A stretch of DNA of 64,000 nt from JAFAFN01 sp963707555 (lineage in GTDB: Bacteria > Actinomycetota > Acidimicrobiia > Acidimicrobiales > Microtrichaceae): the NCBI GenBank assembly GCA_963707555.1, contig CAVPQM010000002.1, positions 1 to 64,000 of the forward strand, in the 5' to 3' direction. Below, piece by piece: positions 27,709 through 38,219 of this stretch (position 1 is its first letter; every line of letters starts with the position of its first letter). The notes under the pieces were generated by a model. It was given only the letters and a program-made list of their open reading frames with translations. It was not told where the DNA came from and searched no databases. The position numbers and the translations under genes were made by a program.

Positions 27709-28999
27709 TCAACGACGACGCTTCGTCGGGGCCTCTCGCGGAAGGAACTGCTCGGCGAGCAGCTGGATCGACTTGCTGACGCCGGACTTGGGCGAGTGCA
27801 GGACCACCGGCTCGCCCTTGTTGACCGACTGCGGGACCACGACGTCGCTCGGGATGAGCGCATCGGCCGGTCATCTGCAGGGTCCGCTCGACCTCGCTGA
27901 CATCGAGCTTCACCTTGCTGTTCGCACGGTTGAGGACGAGCAGCAGCTTCTCCATCGGGGTGTTGAGCAGACGCAGCGTCTGCAGCCCGATCTTCACGTT
28001 CTTGATGTTCGGGATGTCCATGCCGGCGACGAGCATGACCTTGTCGGACACCTCGACGAGTCCGAGCACGACGTCGTTGAAGTACGCCGGGGTGTCGACG
28101 ACGACGTACGAGCAGAACGTCCGCAGCATCTCGACGATCGCGATCATCTCGGCCGCGCCCACCTGATCGGCGAACGCCGGCTCGAGCGGCGCCGGCATGA
28201 CCCGCAGCCCCGAGGGCTCGTGGGTGACCAGCAGGCTCTCGAGCAGCGGCGGGTCCATCCGGTCGAGGACGCCGACGGCGTCGACGATGGTGTGGTGCGG
28301 CGTGAGCTTCAGCATCACCGCGACGTCGCCGAACTGCAGGTCGGCGTCGACCAGGCACACCGGCTTGTCGGAGCGCTGGGCGAGGGCCACCGCGAGCGAG
28401 GTCGACAGCACCGACTTGCCGGCGCCGCCCTTGGTCGAGAACACCGTCAGGACCTGACCGTCGACGGTCTCGAGCGGCATCGTCGCCTCGTCGACCGTGG
28501 GGGCCGGCGGTTCGGGCTCGTGGACGACCGCGACGGCGGCCGCGGGGCGCGGCGCCTGGTCGAGGGTGACGGCGAGGCGCTGCACGGCCTGACCGAGCGC
28601 GCCGGGCTCGCCCGAGAGGGCCAGCACGTCGCGCACCCCGGCCCGCAGCGCCTGCTGCAGGAGCGTGGTCGTCAGCTCCTCGACGACGAGGATCGAGGCG
28701 AGCATCGGGTACTTCGCCATCATCTGCTCGGCCGAGGCGAGCACCGTCTCGTTGGCGCAGGACGGACCCAGCACCACCACGACGGGCACCGTGCCGGTCA
28801 GTCGAGCGGCCAGATCGTCGATCGTGGCGAACGGCGTGACGCCGTCGCCGAGCATGCCCAGCATCCGGTCGAGGGTCGAGGGCTGCTCCTCGACCACGGC
28901 GACCGAGACCCTGATCACGGTCGAGGGTTGCGGGACCGGCGTGGGGTCCTGGGATGCCACCGGGTCGACGTGGCTCGAAGTCATCATGTGCTCGCTCAC
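27709..28999 (-). CDS. tadZ: TadZ/CpaE-like localisation ATPase (one frameshift)
   Basis: About 430 residues. A receiver-like N-terminal domain (about 28-150) lacks an obvious phosphoacceptor context. It is followed by a MinD/ParA-type ATPase with deviant Walker A VFSTKGGAGKS and VCLVDADLQFGDVAVML. TadZ places the Tad machine at a cell site. Near 27865 one extra base shifts the frame; corrected, the protein ends FLPREAPTKRRR with TGA at 27709-27711. The start GTG 28999 overlaps the cpaB stop as GTGA. Confidence 0.88.
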
Positions 29000-29845
29000 T
29001 GTCCGTCGTTCTCGGCGGACGCGTCGGGGTAGGCGGAGGTGCCGGTCTCACCGGGCAGGGTCGGGACGATCGGCTGGAACGGGATCGGGACCAGCTCGTA
29101 GTCCGGACGGTTCAGCGTCAGGTACAGCGACGACGACCGGATGCCGGCGAGCAGCACCGCCTGCTGCGGCGGGAGCTGGACGGTGATCAGCCCCGAGGAC
29201 TCCGGGGCGGCCTCCTCGGCGGGCGCGTCGCCGGACTGTGCGACGGGCACCCCGAGGCTCTGGCCGACGGCGAGCACCTTGACGTTCTGGAAGGCGTAGA
29301 CCGCAGGGGTCTGCAGGACGTAGCCGCCCGCACCACCGCTCAGGCCTCCTCCGCCCTCACCTTCGGCTTCGCCCTCGGCCGGCTCGACGCCGGCGAGGAT
29401 GTTGACCGAGTCACCCGGCTGCACCAGACCGGCGACGCCGGCGGAGTCGTCGACCGAGATGGTGATCGCCACGTTGCCCTTGTCGAGGCTGGTCGACTTC
29501 GACCCGGTCAGGTCGGAGTCGGCCGACGAACATGTTCGAGGTGATGATCTCGCCACCGCCCAGGTCGACCGAGGCGACCTGCTCGGCGATCTCTGCGTTG
29601 CGCCGGACGGCCTGGGCCGGCAGATCGGCCTGTCGACGCTTGTCGACGGTGATCTGCTGGGCGGCGAGGGCGGCGTCGGCGGAGGTGCCCTTCGGGATCG
29701 GCCCCTTGGCGACGAGGACGTCGACGAGCTGGTTCTTCGCAGCGTTCTCGTTCTCGACCCCCTTCACGTAGTTCATGGTGAGGAAGGCAGCGAGGCCGCC
29801 GATCACGACCGCCCCGATGAGGATGAGTGTTCTGCGTGAACTCAC
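28996..29845 (-). CDS. cpaB: Flp pilus assembly protein CpaB/RcpC (one frameshift)
   Basis: About 282 residues. An N-terminal membrane anchor (RTLILIGAVVIGGLAAFLT) precedes an SAF-like domain with LVAKGPIPKGTSADAAL. The RcpC/CpaB domain then continues (VAITISVDDSAGVAGLVQPG, NVKVLAVGQSLGV) with a Gly-rich insertion. It is a periplasmic/secretin-associated component of Tad pili. I prefer GTG 29845 with GGAG upstream; ATG 29884 is an alternative. The frameshift is near 29527. This is the first gene of the visible Tad operon; no flp pilin or prepilin peptidase is in the window. Confidence 0.85.
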
Positions 29846-29909
29846 TTGGTCTCGCTCCGTGTGCTGGGGACTCTCCACCGCCATCGGTACGTGGACGGCG
29901 TCCTAGATC

Positions 29910-29951
29910 AACTGATTCGACCGAAACCCAGGTGGGCTTAAAGAATCAGTT
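29910..29951. repeat. Inverted repeat in the rpsA-cpaB intergenic region
   Basis: Nine-base arms AACTGATTC (29910-29918) and GAATCAGTT (29943-29951) enclose an inner CCCA-GG-TGGG stem. It lies 65-106 bp upstream of the preferred cpaB start on an AT-richer patch, so it may be an operator or leader structure of the Tad operon, or a secondary terminator for rpsA. Confidence 0.5.
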
Positions 29952-30026
29952 CGGATGGGTTCGCAGAATCATCGGGGGGCCGGTCGGCCCAGGGCCCCGG
30001 CGGACGCCACGGTGCGCCCGGACGCG

Positions 30027-30057
30027 CAGGAGCCCCGCTCGATGAGCGGGGCTCCTG
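30027..30057 (-). terminator. rpsA terminator hairpin
   Basis: Perfect 14-nt arms CAGGAGCCCCGCTC (30027-30040) and its complement (30044-30057) flank GAT. It lies about 50 bp after the rpsA stop. A second small hairpin, CCACCGG-TGT-CCGGTGG at 30080-30096, sits between the stop and this stem. Confidence 0.85.
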
Positions 30058-30103
30058 GAGTTCATGGATCGATGTCGTCCCACCGGTGTCCGGTGGCACC
30101 GGC

Positions 30104-31524
30104 TCAGGCCTCGGGGTCGCCCTCGACGGGGGCTGCCTCTGCCTCGGCGACGTCCTCGACGTCGACTGCGGCGTCGGCTGGCGCTCGGTCGCCTCGGCGC
30201 CCTCGGCCGGCAACGGGTTGCCCTCCGGGTCGAGGCCCTGCTCGGCGTAGTACTCCGCCCAGGCCTCCTGGCCCTCGGAGGTGCCGTCGAACTCACCGGT
30301 GTAGTTGCCCTCGGCGTCGTAGTTCTGCTCGCCGAAGTGCTGCTGGTACTCGGCTGCCACGATGCCGCCCTCGGCGGCCTGCTTGATCGACAGCGAGATG
30401 CGGCGACGGTCGAGGTCGAGGTCGATGATCTTGACCCACAGCTCCTCGGCCGGGGTGACGACCTGCTCGGGCAGGTCCACGTGGTGGGCGGACATCTCGG
30501 AGATGTGCACCAGACCCTCGATGCCGTCGCCGACCTGGATGAAGGCACCGAAGGGCACCAGCTTGGTGACACGGCCGTAGACCAGCTCGCCGACCTGGTG
30601 GTTGGAGGCGAACTCCTGCCACGGATCCTGCTGGGTGGCCTTCAGCGACAGCGAGATGCGCTCGCGGTCGAGGTCGACCTCGAGCACCTCGACCTCGACC
30701 TCGTCGCCGACGGCGACGACCGAGCCCGGGTGGTCGACGTGCTTCCAGGAGAGCTCGGAGACGTGGATGAGTCCGTCCATGCCGCCGAGGTCCACGAAGG
30801 CACCGAAGTTGACGACGCTGGACACGACGCCCTTGCGACGCTCGCCCGGCTTGAGGTTCGCCAGGAAGTCCTCGCGCTGCTCCTTCTGGGTCTCTTCGAG
30901 CCATGCACGACGGGACAGCACCACGTTGTTGCGGTTCTTGTCGAGCTCGATGATCTTGGCCTCGAGCGTCTTGCCGACGTAGGGCTGCAGGTCGCGCACA
31001 CGACGCAGCTCGACCAGCGACGCCGGGAGGAAGCCGCGCAGACCGATGTCGATGATGAGACCGCCCTTGACGACCTCGATGACCGGACCGGAGACGACGC
31101 CGTCGTCTTCCTTGACCTTCTCGATGGTGCCCCACGCACGCTCGTACTGCGCACGCTTCTTCGAGAGGATCAGGCGACCCTCCTTGTCCTCCTTCTGGAG
31201 GACGAGCGCCTCGACCTCGTCGCCGATCGAGACGACCTCGGAGGGGTCGACCTCGTTGCGGATCGAGAGCTCGCGGTTGGGGATGACGCCCTCGGACTTG
31301 TAGCCGATGTCGAGCAGGACCTCGTCCCGGTCGACCTTCACCACCGTGCCCTGGACCAGCTGTCCGTCCTCGACGGCGACCATGCTGGCTGCGTAGGCGT
31401 CGTCGAGCGAGACGTCACCGAGGTCGTCGAAGGTGATCTGGCGGGGAACGTATGCATCGTCGCCGATGGTTGCGACCGCGTCCTGCGGCTCGGCGTCTGC
31501 GGGTGTGGTGGTGGTGTCGGACAC
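30104..31524 (-). CDS. rpsA: 30S ribosomal protein S1 (one frameshift)
   Basis: About 473 residues with four S1 RNA-binding repeats: GQLVQGTVVKVDRDEVLLDI, the second around GPVIEVVKGGLIIDIGLRGF, the third RRKGVVSSVVNFGAFVDLGG, and the fourth GELVYGRVTKLVPFGAFIQV, followed by an acidic tail. S1 helps load mRNA on the ribosome. GTG 31524 (VSDTTTTPADAE) is chosen over an upstream ATG because GAAGAAG lies about 10 bases before it. A shift near 30180 hides the true end GDPEA at 30104. Confidence 0.92.
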
Positions 31525-31678
31525 GTAGAGGCTTCTTCGATACTCGAGGGATGGGCCGAGGCCCACCGGGCGCGCGGGATGCGCGATCCGGAGAGGCCAG
31601 GTTACCCCTCTCGACGACCGGGCCGAAAGCCCTGTCCGGCGCCACGTCGAGCGACGCCGCAGCGCTCACCGGGCCTGG

Positions 31679-32519
31679 TCAACCCGGGCGGGACGCGAGG
31701 AGCAGGAACTCGGGGGTCTCGGCGCTGGGCGCCGCCCTGCCGTAGGCCCCCGGAGTGACCGACCAGATGTCCTCCACCTGCAGATCGCAGCGTTCGGCGA
31801 GCATCCGCAGCTCACGTGGCGTGTAGCAGGTGGTCCACAGCTCGGCCGGGACGGTGACCCCCGAGGAGTCCCGGATCTCGGTGTGCTCGTGGTTCACCGC
31901 GCTCGCCGCGTCGAAGGCGTCGTGGTCCTCGAGCCAGCGCACCTGGAAGTAGGACGAGAACGCCGAGACCGCGACCCGCCCCCCGGGCGCGAGCGCCGCG
32001 CGGATCCCCCGCAGCACCGAGGTGTCGGGGGCGAGGTTCTGCGGGTCGTCCGCGGCGGTCGGGCCGCCGAGCCCGAACGCGCCCTGGCACAGCGAGATCG
32101 CCGCATCGACCCCACCGGCCGGTCGCAGCGACCCGTCGAGGCGGGCATCGCCGACCATCGCTCGTGCATCGGCGCGGTGGAACTCGGTCAGCGCGTCCGA
32201 CGCCCTCTCGTGCCGCGAGCTCACGAGCGACCGAGACGAATCGCTCGCTGATGTCGACCCCGACGGCCCGGATGCCCCTGCGGGCCAGGGCGATGCAGTG
32301 CCGACCGGGGCCGCACCCGACGTCGAGCACCGTCATCCCGGGCTCCAGGCCGAGCGCGTCGATCAGGAAGGTGACCTCCTGGTCGGTCCCCATCGTGAAC
32401 GAGTAGCGCAGGTACGCCGGCCCGACGTGATCGGCGATGTCCTCGAACCAGTGACGTTCGGGCTCGCTCATCCCTTCGCTGTCGGACTGGCTCATCCCTT
32501 CGCTGTCGGAAGGGCTCAT
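31679..32519 (-). CDS. SAM-dependent methyltransferase (one frameshift)
   Basis: A class I methyltransferase of about 280 residues: motif I TVLDVGCGPGRHCIALARRG, acidic motif II VGVDISERF, and a later GGRVAVSAFSSYFQVRWLED. The substrate is unknown. The N-terminus is made by a 24-bp tandem repeat that supplies three in-frame ATGs (32519, 32495, 32471). The first overlaps the polA stop as ATGA, supporting coupled translation from 32519; MSEPERHWF at 32471 is the likely core start. A frameshift lies near 32210-32220. Confidence 0.82.
32471..32519 (-). repeat. 24-bp tandem repeat carrying three start codons
   Basis: Read on the minus strand, the unit ATGAGCC-NN-TCCGACAGCGAAGGG occurs at 32519-32496 and 32495-32472 with two differences, followed by a third ATGAGC at 32471. 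It encodes MSPSDSEG-MSQSDSEG-MSE. Confidence 0.9.
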
Positions 32520-35200
32520 CCCTTCGCGGCGGCCCACGAGGGGCCATGGGACAGGTTCACCTCGAGGGGGACCCGCAGGTCGAACGCGGCGGACATCGCG
32601 TCGAGCACGACCTCGTCAGCGGCGTCCCGCTCGTCCGGCGGCACCTCGAGGATCACCTCGTCGTGCACCTGGAGGATCAACCGGCTGCGGAGGTCGCTCG
32701 CTTCGAGGGCGGCGTCGAGTCGGACCAACGCCACCTTGAAGATGTCGGCCGCGAGGCCCTGGATCGGGGCGTTCATGGCCTGGCGCTCCCCCGCCATGCG
32801 CACGTTGCGCTGGCCCGAGGCGAGCTCGGGGATCTTGCGGCGGCGGCCGAAGACGGTCTCGGTGTAGCCGCGCTCGCGGGCCTCGTCGACGGTGCGCTCC
32901 ATGAACGCCTTCACGCTGGGGAACGCCACGAAGTACGCGTCGAGGATCTCCTGCGCCTCGCCGGTGGGGATGCCGAGGCGCTGGCCGAGGCCGTAGGCCT
33001 CCATGCCGTAGGCCAGGCCGTAGGACACCATCTTCGACTTGGAGCGCTGCGCGTGGGTCACGTCGTCGGCGTCGACGCCGAAGATCCGCGCCGCGGTCGT
33101 CGAGTGGATGTCCTGGCCGGTGGTGAAGGCTTCGATCAGGCCCGGGTCCTCGGCCAGGTGGGCGATCACCCGCAGCTCGATCTGGTTGTAGTCCGCCACG
33201 AGGAACTCGTAGCCCTCGGCCGGCACGAACGCCTCGCGGAAGCGGCGCCCCTCGTCCGAGCGCACCGGGATGTTGTGCAGGTTGGGCGGCGTCCGAGGAC
33301 AGCCGACCCGTCCGGGCGACGGTCTGGTTGAACGTGGCGTGGATGCGACCGTCCGCGGCGACCTCGGCGATGAGGCCCTCGCCGTAGGTCGACCGGAGCT
33401 TCTCGACCTCTCGGTAGCGCAGCAGGTGCTCGATGATCGGGTGCTCGTCGCGCAGCTTCTCGAGCGTCGCCTGGTCGGTCGAGTAGCCGGTCTTGGTCTT
33501 CTTGCCGGGTGTGAGACCGAGCTTGTCGAACAGGATCGCTCGCATCTGCGGCGTGGAGTTGACGTTGAAGTCCTCCCCCGCCGCCTCGATGATCGCGGCC
33601 CGCTCGGACTCGGCCTCGGCGGTGAGGGAGTCGTAGAGGCCGCGGAGCACGTCGATGTCGACCGCGATGCCGAGGTGCTCCATCTTGGCGAGCACCCGGA
33701 CCAACGGCACCTCGATGTCGTCGTTGAGGCCGGTCAGCCCGTGCGCCTCGAGCGACTTCGACAGGGGCTCGACGAGCTTCGCCACCGCCAGGGCGTCCCG
33801 ACCGGCGATCTGCGCGACCGACGAGCCGCCCCCGTCGAAGTCGAGCTGGCCCTCCGGGGCGGACCGGTCGTCCGCGAGCTCGAGCTCGGCGTGGCGGCGC
33901 AGCAGCTCGGCCAGGCCGTAGAGCGTGCCCGCCGGGTCGAGCAGGTAGGCGGCCAACTTGGTGTCGAGGTGCAGACCGGTCATGTCGGCACCCATGTCGA
34001 GCAGGGACCGCACGAGCGGCTTGGCGTCGTGGACCGCGACCTGCGCGGTGCCGCTGAGCACGCTGCCGCAGCTCGTCGATCAGGTCGCCCAGCAGGTCGC
34101 CCGGGATCCAGGCGACCTCGGCGACCTCGACGTCGGTCACCACGGCCAGGCCGTCGAGGGCGCTGCGTCCGGGCACACCGGCCCAGCTGCCGGCGACGGC
34201 GACGGAGTCGTGCGCGGCCAGCCCAGCGAGCACGGCGGCCGCCTCGTCACGGGTGTCGGCGACGGTGACCTCGGCCTCGAGGACCTCGACCGCGGGCAGC
34301 GCCGCTGCGGCGCCGTCGCCGAAGCGGTCCGGGAAGGCCTCGGGGAGCCGCGGCACCAGCGACGGGAACTCCAGGAACTTGAACAGCTCGAGCACCTCGT
34401 CGGTGTCGAAGTCGCCCTGCACCAACGCCTCGGGGGCGATGTCGAGTGCGACGTCGCGCACGAGCGTCATCATCTCGACGTTGGAGCGTGCCTGCTGCTC
34501 GTGGACCGTCAGGTTCTCGCGCAGCTTCGGCGTCTGGTCCGCGACGTTGGCGAAGATGCCGTCCAGGTCGCCGTACTTGTTGATCAGCTTGGCGGCGGTC
34601 TTCTCGCCGACACCGGGCACGCCGGGCAGGTTGTCGGAGGGATCGCCCCGCAGCGCCGCGTAGAACACGTACTGCTCGGGGCGGACGCCGGTGCGCTCGA
34701 GGATGCCGGCCTCGTCGTAGAAGCGCGTAGTCCGAGACACCACGCTTGTTGTAGAGCACCCGGACGTGCGGGTCGCGCACCAGCTGGTAGCTGTCGCGGT
34801 CACCGGTGACGATGATGACGTCGTCGCCGGCCGCCTCGGCCTGCATGGCGAGCGTGGCGATGACGTCGTCGGCCTCGTAGCCGGGCTGGGTGACCACCGG
34901 CAGCTGCAGGGTGTCGACGACCTGGCGGACCAGGCCCATCTGCTGGCGCAGGATGTCGGGTGTCGCGTCGCGGTTCGCCTTGTAGGTGTCGACCATCTCG
35001 TGGCGGAACGTCTTCTGGGGCAGGTCGAAGGTGACCACGACCCGGTCCGGACGGTGGTCGCGGACCAGGTTCAACAGCATCGACGTGAAGCCGAACACGG
35101 CGTTGGTCACCTGCCCCGACGCCGTCGCCATGTCGGTCGGCAGGGCGAAGAACGCCCGGTACGTCAGAGAGTTCCCGTCGATCAGCATCAGCGTCGGCAC
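32516..35200 (-). CDS. polA: DNA polymerase I (three frameshifts)
   Basis: About 893 residues: an N-terminal 5'-3' exonuclease (LMLIDGNSLTYRAFFALP, GYEADDVIATLA, VTGDRDSYQLV), a middle exonuclease-fold region, and a family A polymerase with motif A LVADYNQIELRVIAHLAEDP, the O-helix RSKSKMVSYGLAYGMEAYGL and motif C LILQVHDEVILEV. The middle domain lacks the DxE proofreading site (AVAGSWAGVPG there), as in mycobacterial and Thermus enzymes. Frameshifts lie near 34730, 34065 and 33290. The stop overlaps the methyltransferase start (ATGA). Confidence 0.93.
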
Positions 35201-35265
35201 GCCGCCGACAGTACAGCCGGGCGGATCGGCGCGACCTCGCCGCCCGACCGGCCGATCGAGGCCGA

Positions 35266-35841
35266 TCAGGGGGTGAGCGTGCCCGCCAGGACCTCGTCGG
35301 CGACGACGCGCATCTGGCGACGTGACGACATGGCCTGCTTCTGCAGGAACTCGAACGCAGCCTGCTCGTCGAGGCCGTGGCGGTCCATCAGCAGGCCCTT
35401 GGCCCGGTCGAGCAGCTTGCGAGTCTCGAGGCGCTCCTCGGCGTCGACGATCTGGTCGAGCAGCGCACGTTCCGCACGGAACCGGGCGATCGCGACCTCG
35501 ATCGCCGGGGCCAGGTCGTGTCGTTCGAACGGCTTGACGACGTATCCGTGCACGCCGGCGTCGCTGGCCTCCTCGATCAGCTCTCGCTGCGAGAAGGCGG
35601 TGACGAGGACGACGGCGCTGAGATGCTCGTGGTTGATCTCGCGTGCCGCCGAGATGCCGTCCAGGCCGGGCATCTTGATGTCGAGCAGCGCGACGTCGGG
35701 CTGGTGCTCACGGACGAGGGCGACCGCTTCGTCGCCGCGGCCGCACTCGGCGACCACCTCGTACCCCTCTTCCTCCAGGAGCTCCCGGAGGTCCATGCGA
35801 ATGATGGCTTCGTCTTCTGCGACGACGACTCTGGTCGGCAC
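35266..35841 (-). CDS. ANTAR-domain response regulator
   Basis: A 191-residue two-domain regulator. The receiver domain (about 1-125) has the acid pocket E9-D10, phosphoacceptor D54 in ALLDIKMPG, and K102-type lysine in GYVVKPF. The C-terminal ANTAR domain (about 130-185) has LLDRAKGLLMDRHGLDEQAAF. ANTAR proteins bind paired hexanucleotide RNA hairpins and prevent termination. The arrangement resembles mycobacterial PdtaR (Rv1626). No partner kinase is nearby. Confidence 0.92.
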   Translation of the reverse strand: MPTRVVVAEDEAIIRMDLRELLEEEGYEVVAECGRGDEAVALVREHQPDVALLDIKMPGLDGISAAREINHEHLSAVVLVTAFSQRELIEEASDAGVHGYVVKPFERHDLAPAIEVAIARFRAERALLDQIVDAEERLETRKLLDRAKGLLMDRHGLDEQAAFEFLQKQAMSSRRQMRVVADEVLAGTLTP

Positions 35842-35977
35842 CGTTGCCTTCCTCGTTCCTGCTGCGGTCTACGACGACTCGGTCACTGCTGGACGGTCGA
35901 GTGTAGGCGGGTCATGTTGCGTTCGGGTTTCCTGCCCATCAACGGCGAGGAGTCGACGTCATCGAGGGAACCGGCCC

Positions 35978-36268
35978 TCAGCGCCGTTTCGCGGAGAGCT
36001 TGTCGAGCAGGTCGTCCTGTTCCGCTTCGAACCGGGCGATCGACTCGAGCAGATCGGACCGATGGCGGGCCATCGCGGTCGAGGTCCGCTCGGCGTCGCG
36101 GTGCTCCTCGTCGGCGAGCGGGGTCTCCGAGACCATCGCCCGGATCCGCGAGTCGTCGGTGATGTCCGCGAGGTGTTCGAGCTGTTCGTCGGTGATCGTG
36201 AGCTCCTGTCGCAACGACGACAGCCGTCGGCCCACGGCTCGCAGACGTCGTTCGATCAGGAAGGACAC
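35978..36268 (-). CDS. Small coiled-coil protein, unknown function
   Basis: The 96-residue protein starts at ATG 36268 (MSFLIERRLRAVGRRL). It is almost entirely charged helix, predicted as two antiparallel coiled-coil arms around residues 10-40 and 60-92. It is divergent from malQ with 33 bp between starts. I do not recognise a named family. Confidence 0.65.
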   Translation of the reverse strand: MSFLIERRLRAVGRRLSSLRQELTITDEQLEHLADITDDSRIRAMVSETPLADEEHRDAERTSTAMARHRSDLLESIARFEAEQDDLLDKLSAKRR

Positions 36269-36301
36269 ATCGTCATCCTACGGGTGGGGCACACTTCGGA
36301 G

Positions 36302-38170
36302 ATGACTCCGATGGACGCGTGGAACGTCGCGGACGGCTGGACCGGCACCGATGGGCGGTGGCATGTGGTCGATCCCGACTCCCGGGCTGCGCTGCGTGCC
36401 GCGCAGGGCGCGGAGCTCCACCCGGACGGCCCGCCCGCAGCGCCGCCCCAGTGGTTCGTCCGACGAGGTGAACGCCACCGGCTGTGGTCGGGGTGCGTCC
36501 TCGAGCTCGAGGACGGCTCGACGGTCGGCCCGGTGCACGAGCTCGACCCCGATCTGCCCCTCGGCGTGCACCGACTGGTGCCCGAGGACGGCGGGCCGGC
36601 GACGACCCTGTTCATCGTCCCGGCACGGGTGTCGACCCCCGGACGGACATGGGGCTGGTCGACGCAGCTCTACGCCACCAGGTCGCGTGCCAGCTGGGGG
36701 CAGGGCGACCTGGGCGACCTGGCGCGGCTCGCCGAGTGGGCGGAGTCCTCGGGTGCCTCGCTGCTCGCCCACAACCCGCTGGGCGCCTCGCTGCCCGTGG
36801 AACCCCAGCAACCGTCGCCCTACTACACGTCGTCGCGGCGGTTCCTGTCGCCGCTGTACCTGGACGTCACCGCCGTCCGCGGTGCCCGCTCGATCGGAGC
36901 GGACCTGGAGCGGGCAGCAGCGGCCGGAGCGGCACTCAACGCCTCCGAGCTGATCGACCGCGACCAGGTCTGGCGGCTCAAGCTGGCCGCCCTCGAGGAC
37001 ATCTGGTCGCAGCTGCGCGAGTCGGGATCGGTCCGTCGCCACTGGCCCGTCGACGACCTGGCCGAGCAGCACGCGTTGTTCTGCGCGCTCGCCGAGCACC
37101 ACGGCAGCGGCTGGCCCGAGTGGCCCGAGGCACACCGGCACCCCGATCTGTCCACGGTCGCGGCGTTCGCCGACGAGCACCGGGACCGGGTCGACTTCTG
37201 GCGGTGGTTGCAGGTCGAGACCGAGGAGCAGCTCATGGCTGCCGCCGGGGCGGGTGCCGGGCTGCTCGCAGATCTGCCGGTCGGCTTCGACCCGTCGGGG
37301 TCGGACGCCTGGATCGATCAGGATCTGCTCGCCCTCGACTGCTCAATCGGCGCGCCGCCCGACGACCTCGGCCCGCTCGGCCAGAACTGGGGGCTTCCGC
37401 CGTACATCCCGTGGAAGCTGCGCGCAGCCGGGTATGCACCGTGGGTCGACACACTGCGACGCACCGTCGCGCACTGCTCGTCGCTGCGCGTCGACCACGT
37501 CATGGGGCTCTTCCGGCTGTTCTGGATCCCACCGGGTGGCGACGCCCGCCACGGCGGCTACGTGTACCAGGGCGCGGCGGACGACTCGAGCGACCCGGTC
37601 GTCGAGCTGTTGGATCTGGCCGTCATGGAAGCGGTCCGTGCCGGTGCCGGTCTGGTCGGCGAGGACCTCGGCACCGTCGAGCCCGCGGTCCGCGATGCGA
37701 TGACTCGACGTTCCGTGTTCGGTTACCGGATCGCCTGGTTCGAGGACGATGCACCCCGGGAGTGGCCCGTGGAGTCACTCGCCGCGCTGACCACCCACGA
37801 CCTGCCGACCGCCGCGGGGCTCTGGAGCGGGGACGACGAGCGGGCTCGCGTCGCCGCCGGACAGCCCGCGGACGAGCAGGCCGAGGCGACGATGCGGGGC
37901 CGCCTGGCTTCGATCGCCGGCGTCGCACCCGACGACGAGATCGACACCCACGACCTGGTCGTCCGGGCCCACGAGGGACTCGCTGCGAGTGGCAGCGACC
38001 TGGCGATGGCCACCCTGGACGACGCGGTGGGCGTGCACCGCCGCCCGAACCTGCCGGGCACCATCGACGAGTACCCGAACTGGCGGCTCCCCCTGCCGGT
38101 GCCGATCGAGGACCTGGGCCCTGCGGGAGCGGACGAGATCGCCGCCGTGATGCGCGCTGCCGGCCGCTGA
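36302..38170 (+). CDS. malQ: 4-alpha-glucanotransferase (amylomaltase)
   Basis: A GH77 enzyme of 622 residues with no disruption. Visible motifs: LLAHNPLGASLPVEPQQPSP and YYTSSRRFLSPLYLDV (substrate cleft), QNWGLPPYIPWKLRAAGY, the nucleophile region LRVDHVMGLFRLFWIP, the acid/base VGEDLGTVEPAVRDAM, and LTTHDLPTAAGLW. It transfers alpha-1,4-glucan segments in maltodextrin/glycogen metabolism. An N-terminal extra domain of about 110 residues precedes the barrel, as in actinobacterial MalQ. Confidence 0.92.
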   Translation: MTPMDAWNVADGWTGTDGRWHVVDPDSRAALRAAQGAELHPDGPPAAPPQWFVRRGERHRLWSGCVLELEDGSTVGPVHELDPDLPLGVHRLVPEDGGPATTLFIVPARVSTPGRTWGWSTQLYATRSRASWGQGDLGDLARLAEWAESSGASLLAHNPLGASLPVEPQQPSPYYTSSRRFLSPLYLDVTAVRGARSIGADLERAAAAGAALNASELIDRDQVWRLKLAALEDIWSQLRESGSVRRHWPVDDLAEQHALFCALAEHHGSGWPEWPEAHRHPDLSTVAAFADEHRDRVDFWRWLQVETEEQLMAAAGAGAGLLADLPVGFDPSGSDAWIDQDLLALDCSIGAPPDDLGPLGQNWGLPPYIPWKLRAAGYAPWVDTLRRTVAHCSSLRVDHVMGLFRLFWIPPGGDARHGGYVYQGAADDSSDPVVELLDLAVMEAVRAGAGLVGEDLGTVEPAVRDAMTRRSVFGYRIAWFEDDAPREWPVESLAALTTHDLPTAAGLWSGDDERARVAAGQPADEQAEATMRGRLASIAGVAPDDEIDTHDLVVRAHEGLAASGSDLAMATLDDAVGVHRRPNLPGTIDEYPNWRLPLPVPIEDLGPAGADEIAAVMRAAGR

Positions 38171-38219
38171 ACCGGTCGGTGGTCGCCCGCCGTCACCGCG
38201 GCGGTAGCGTCCCCACCCG

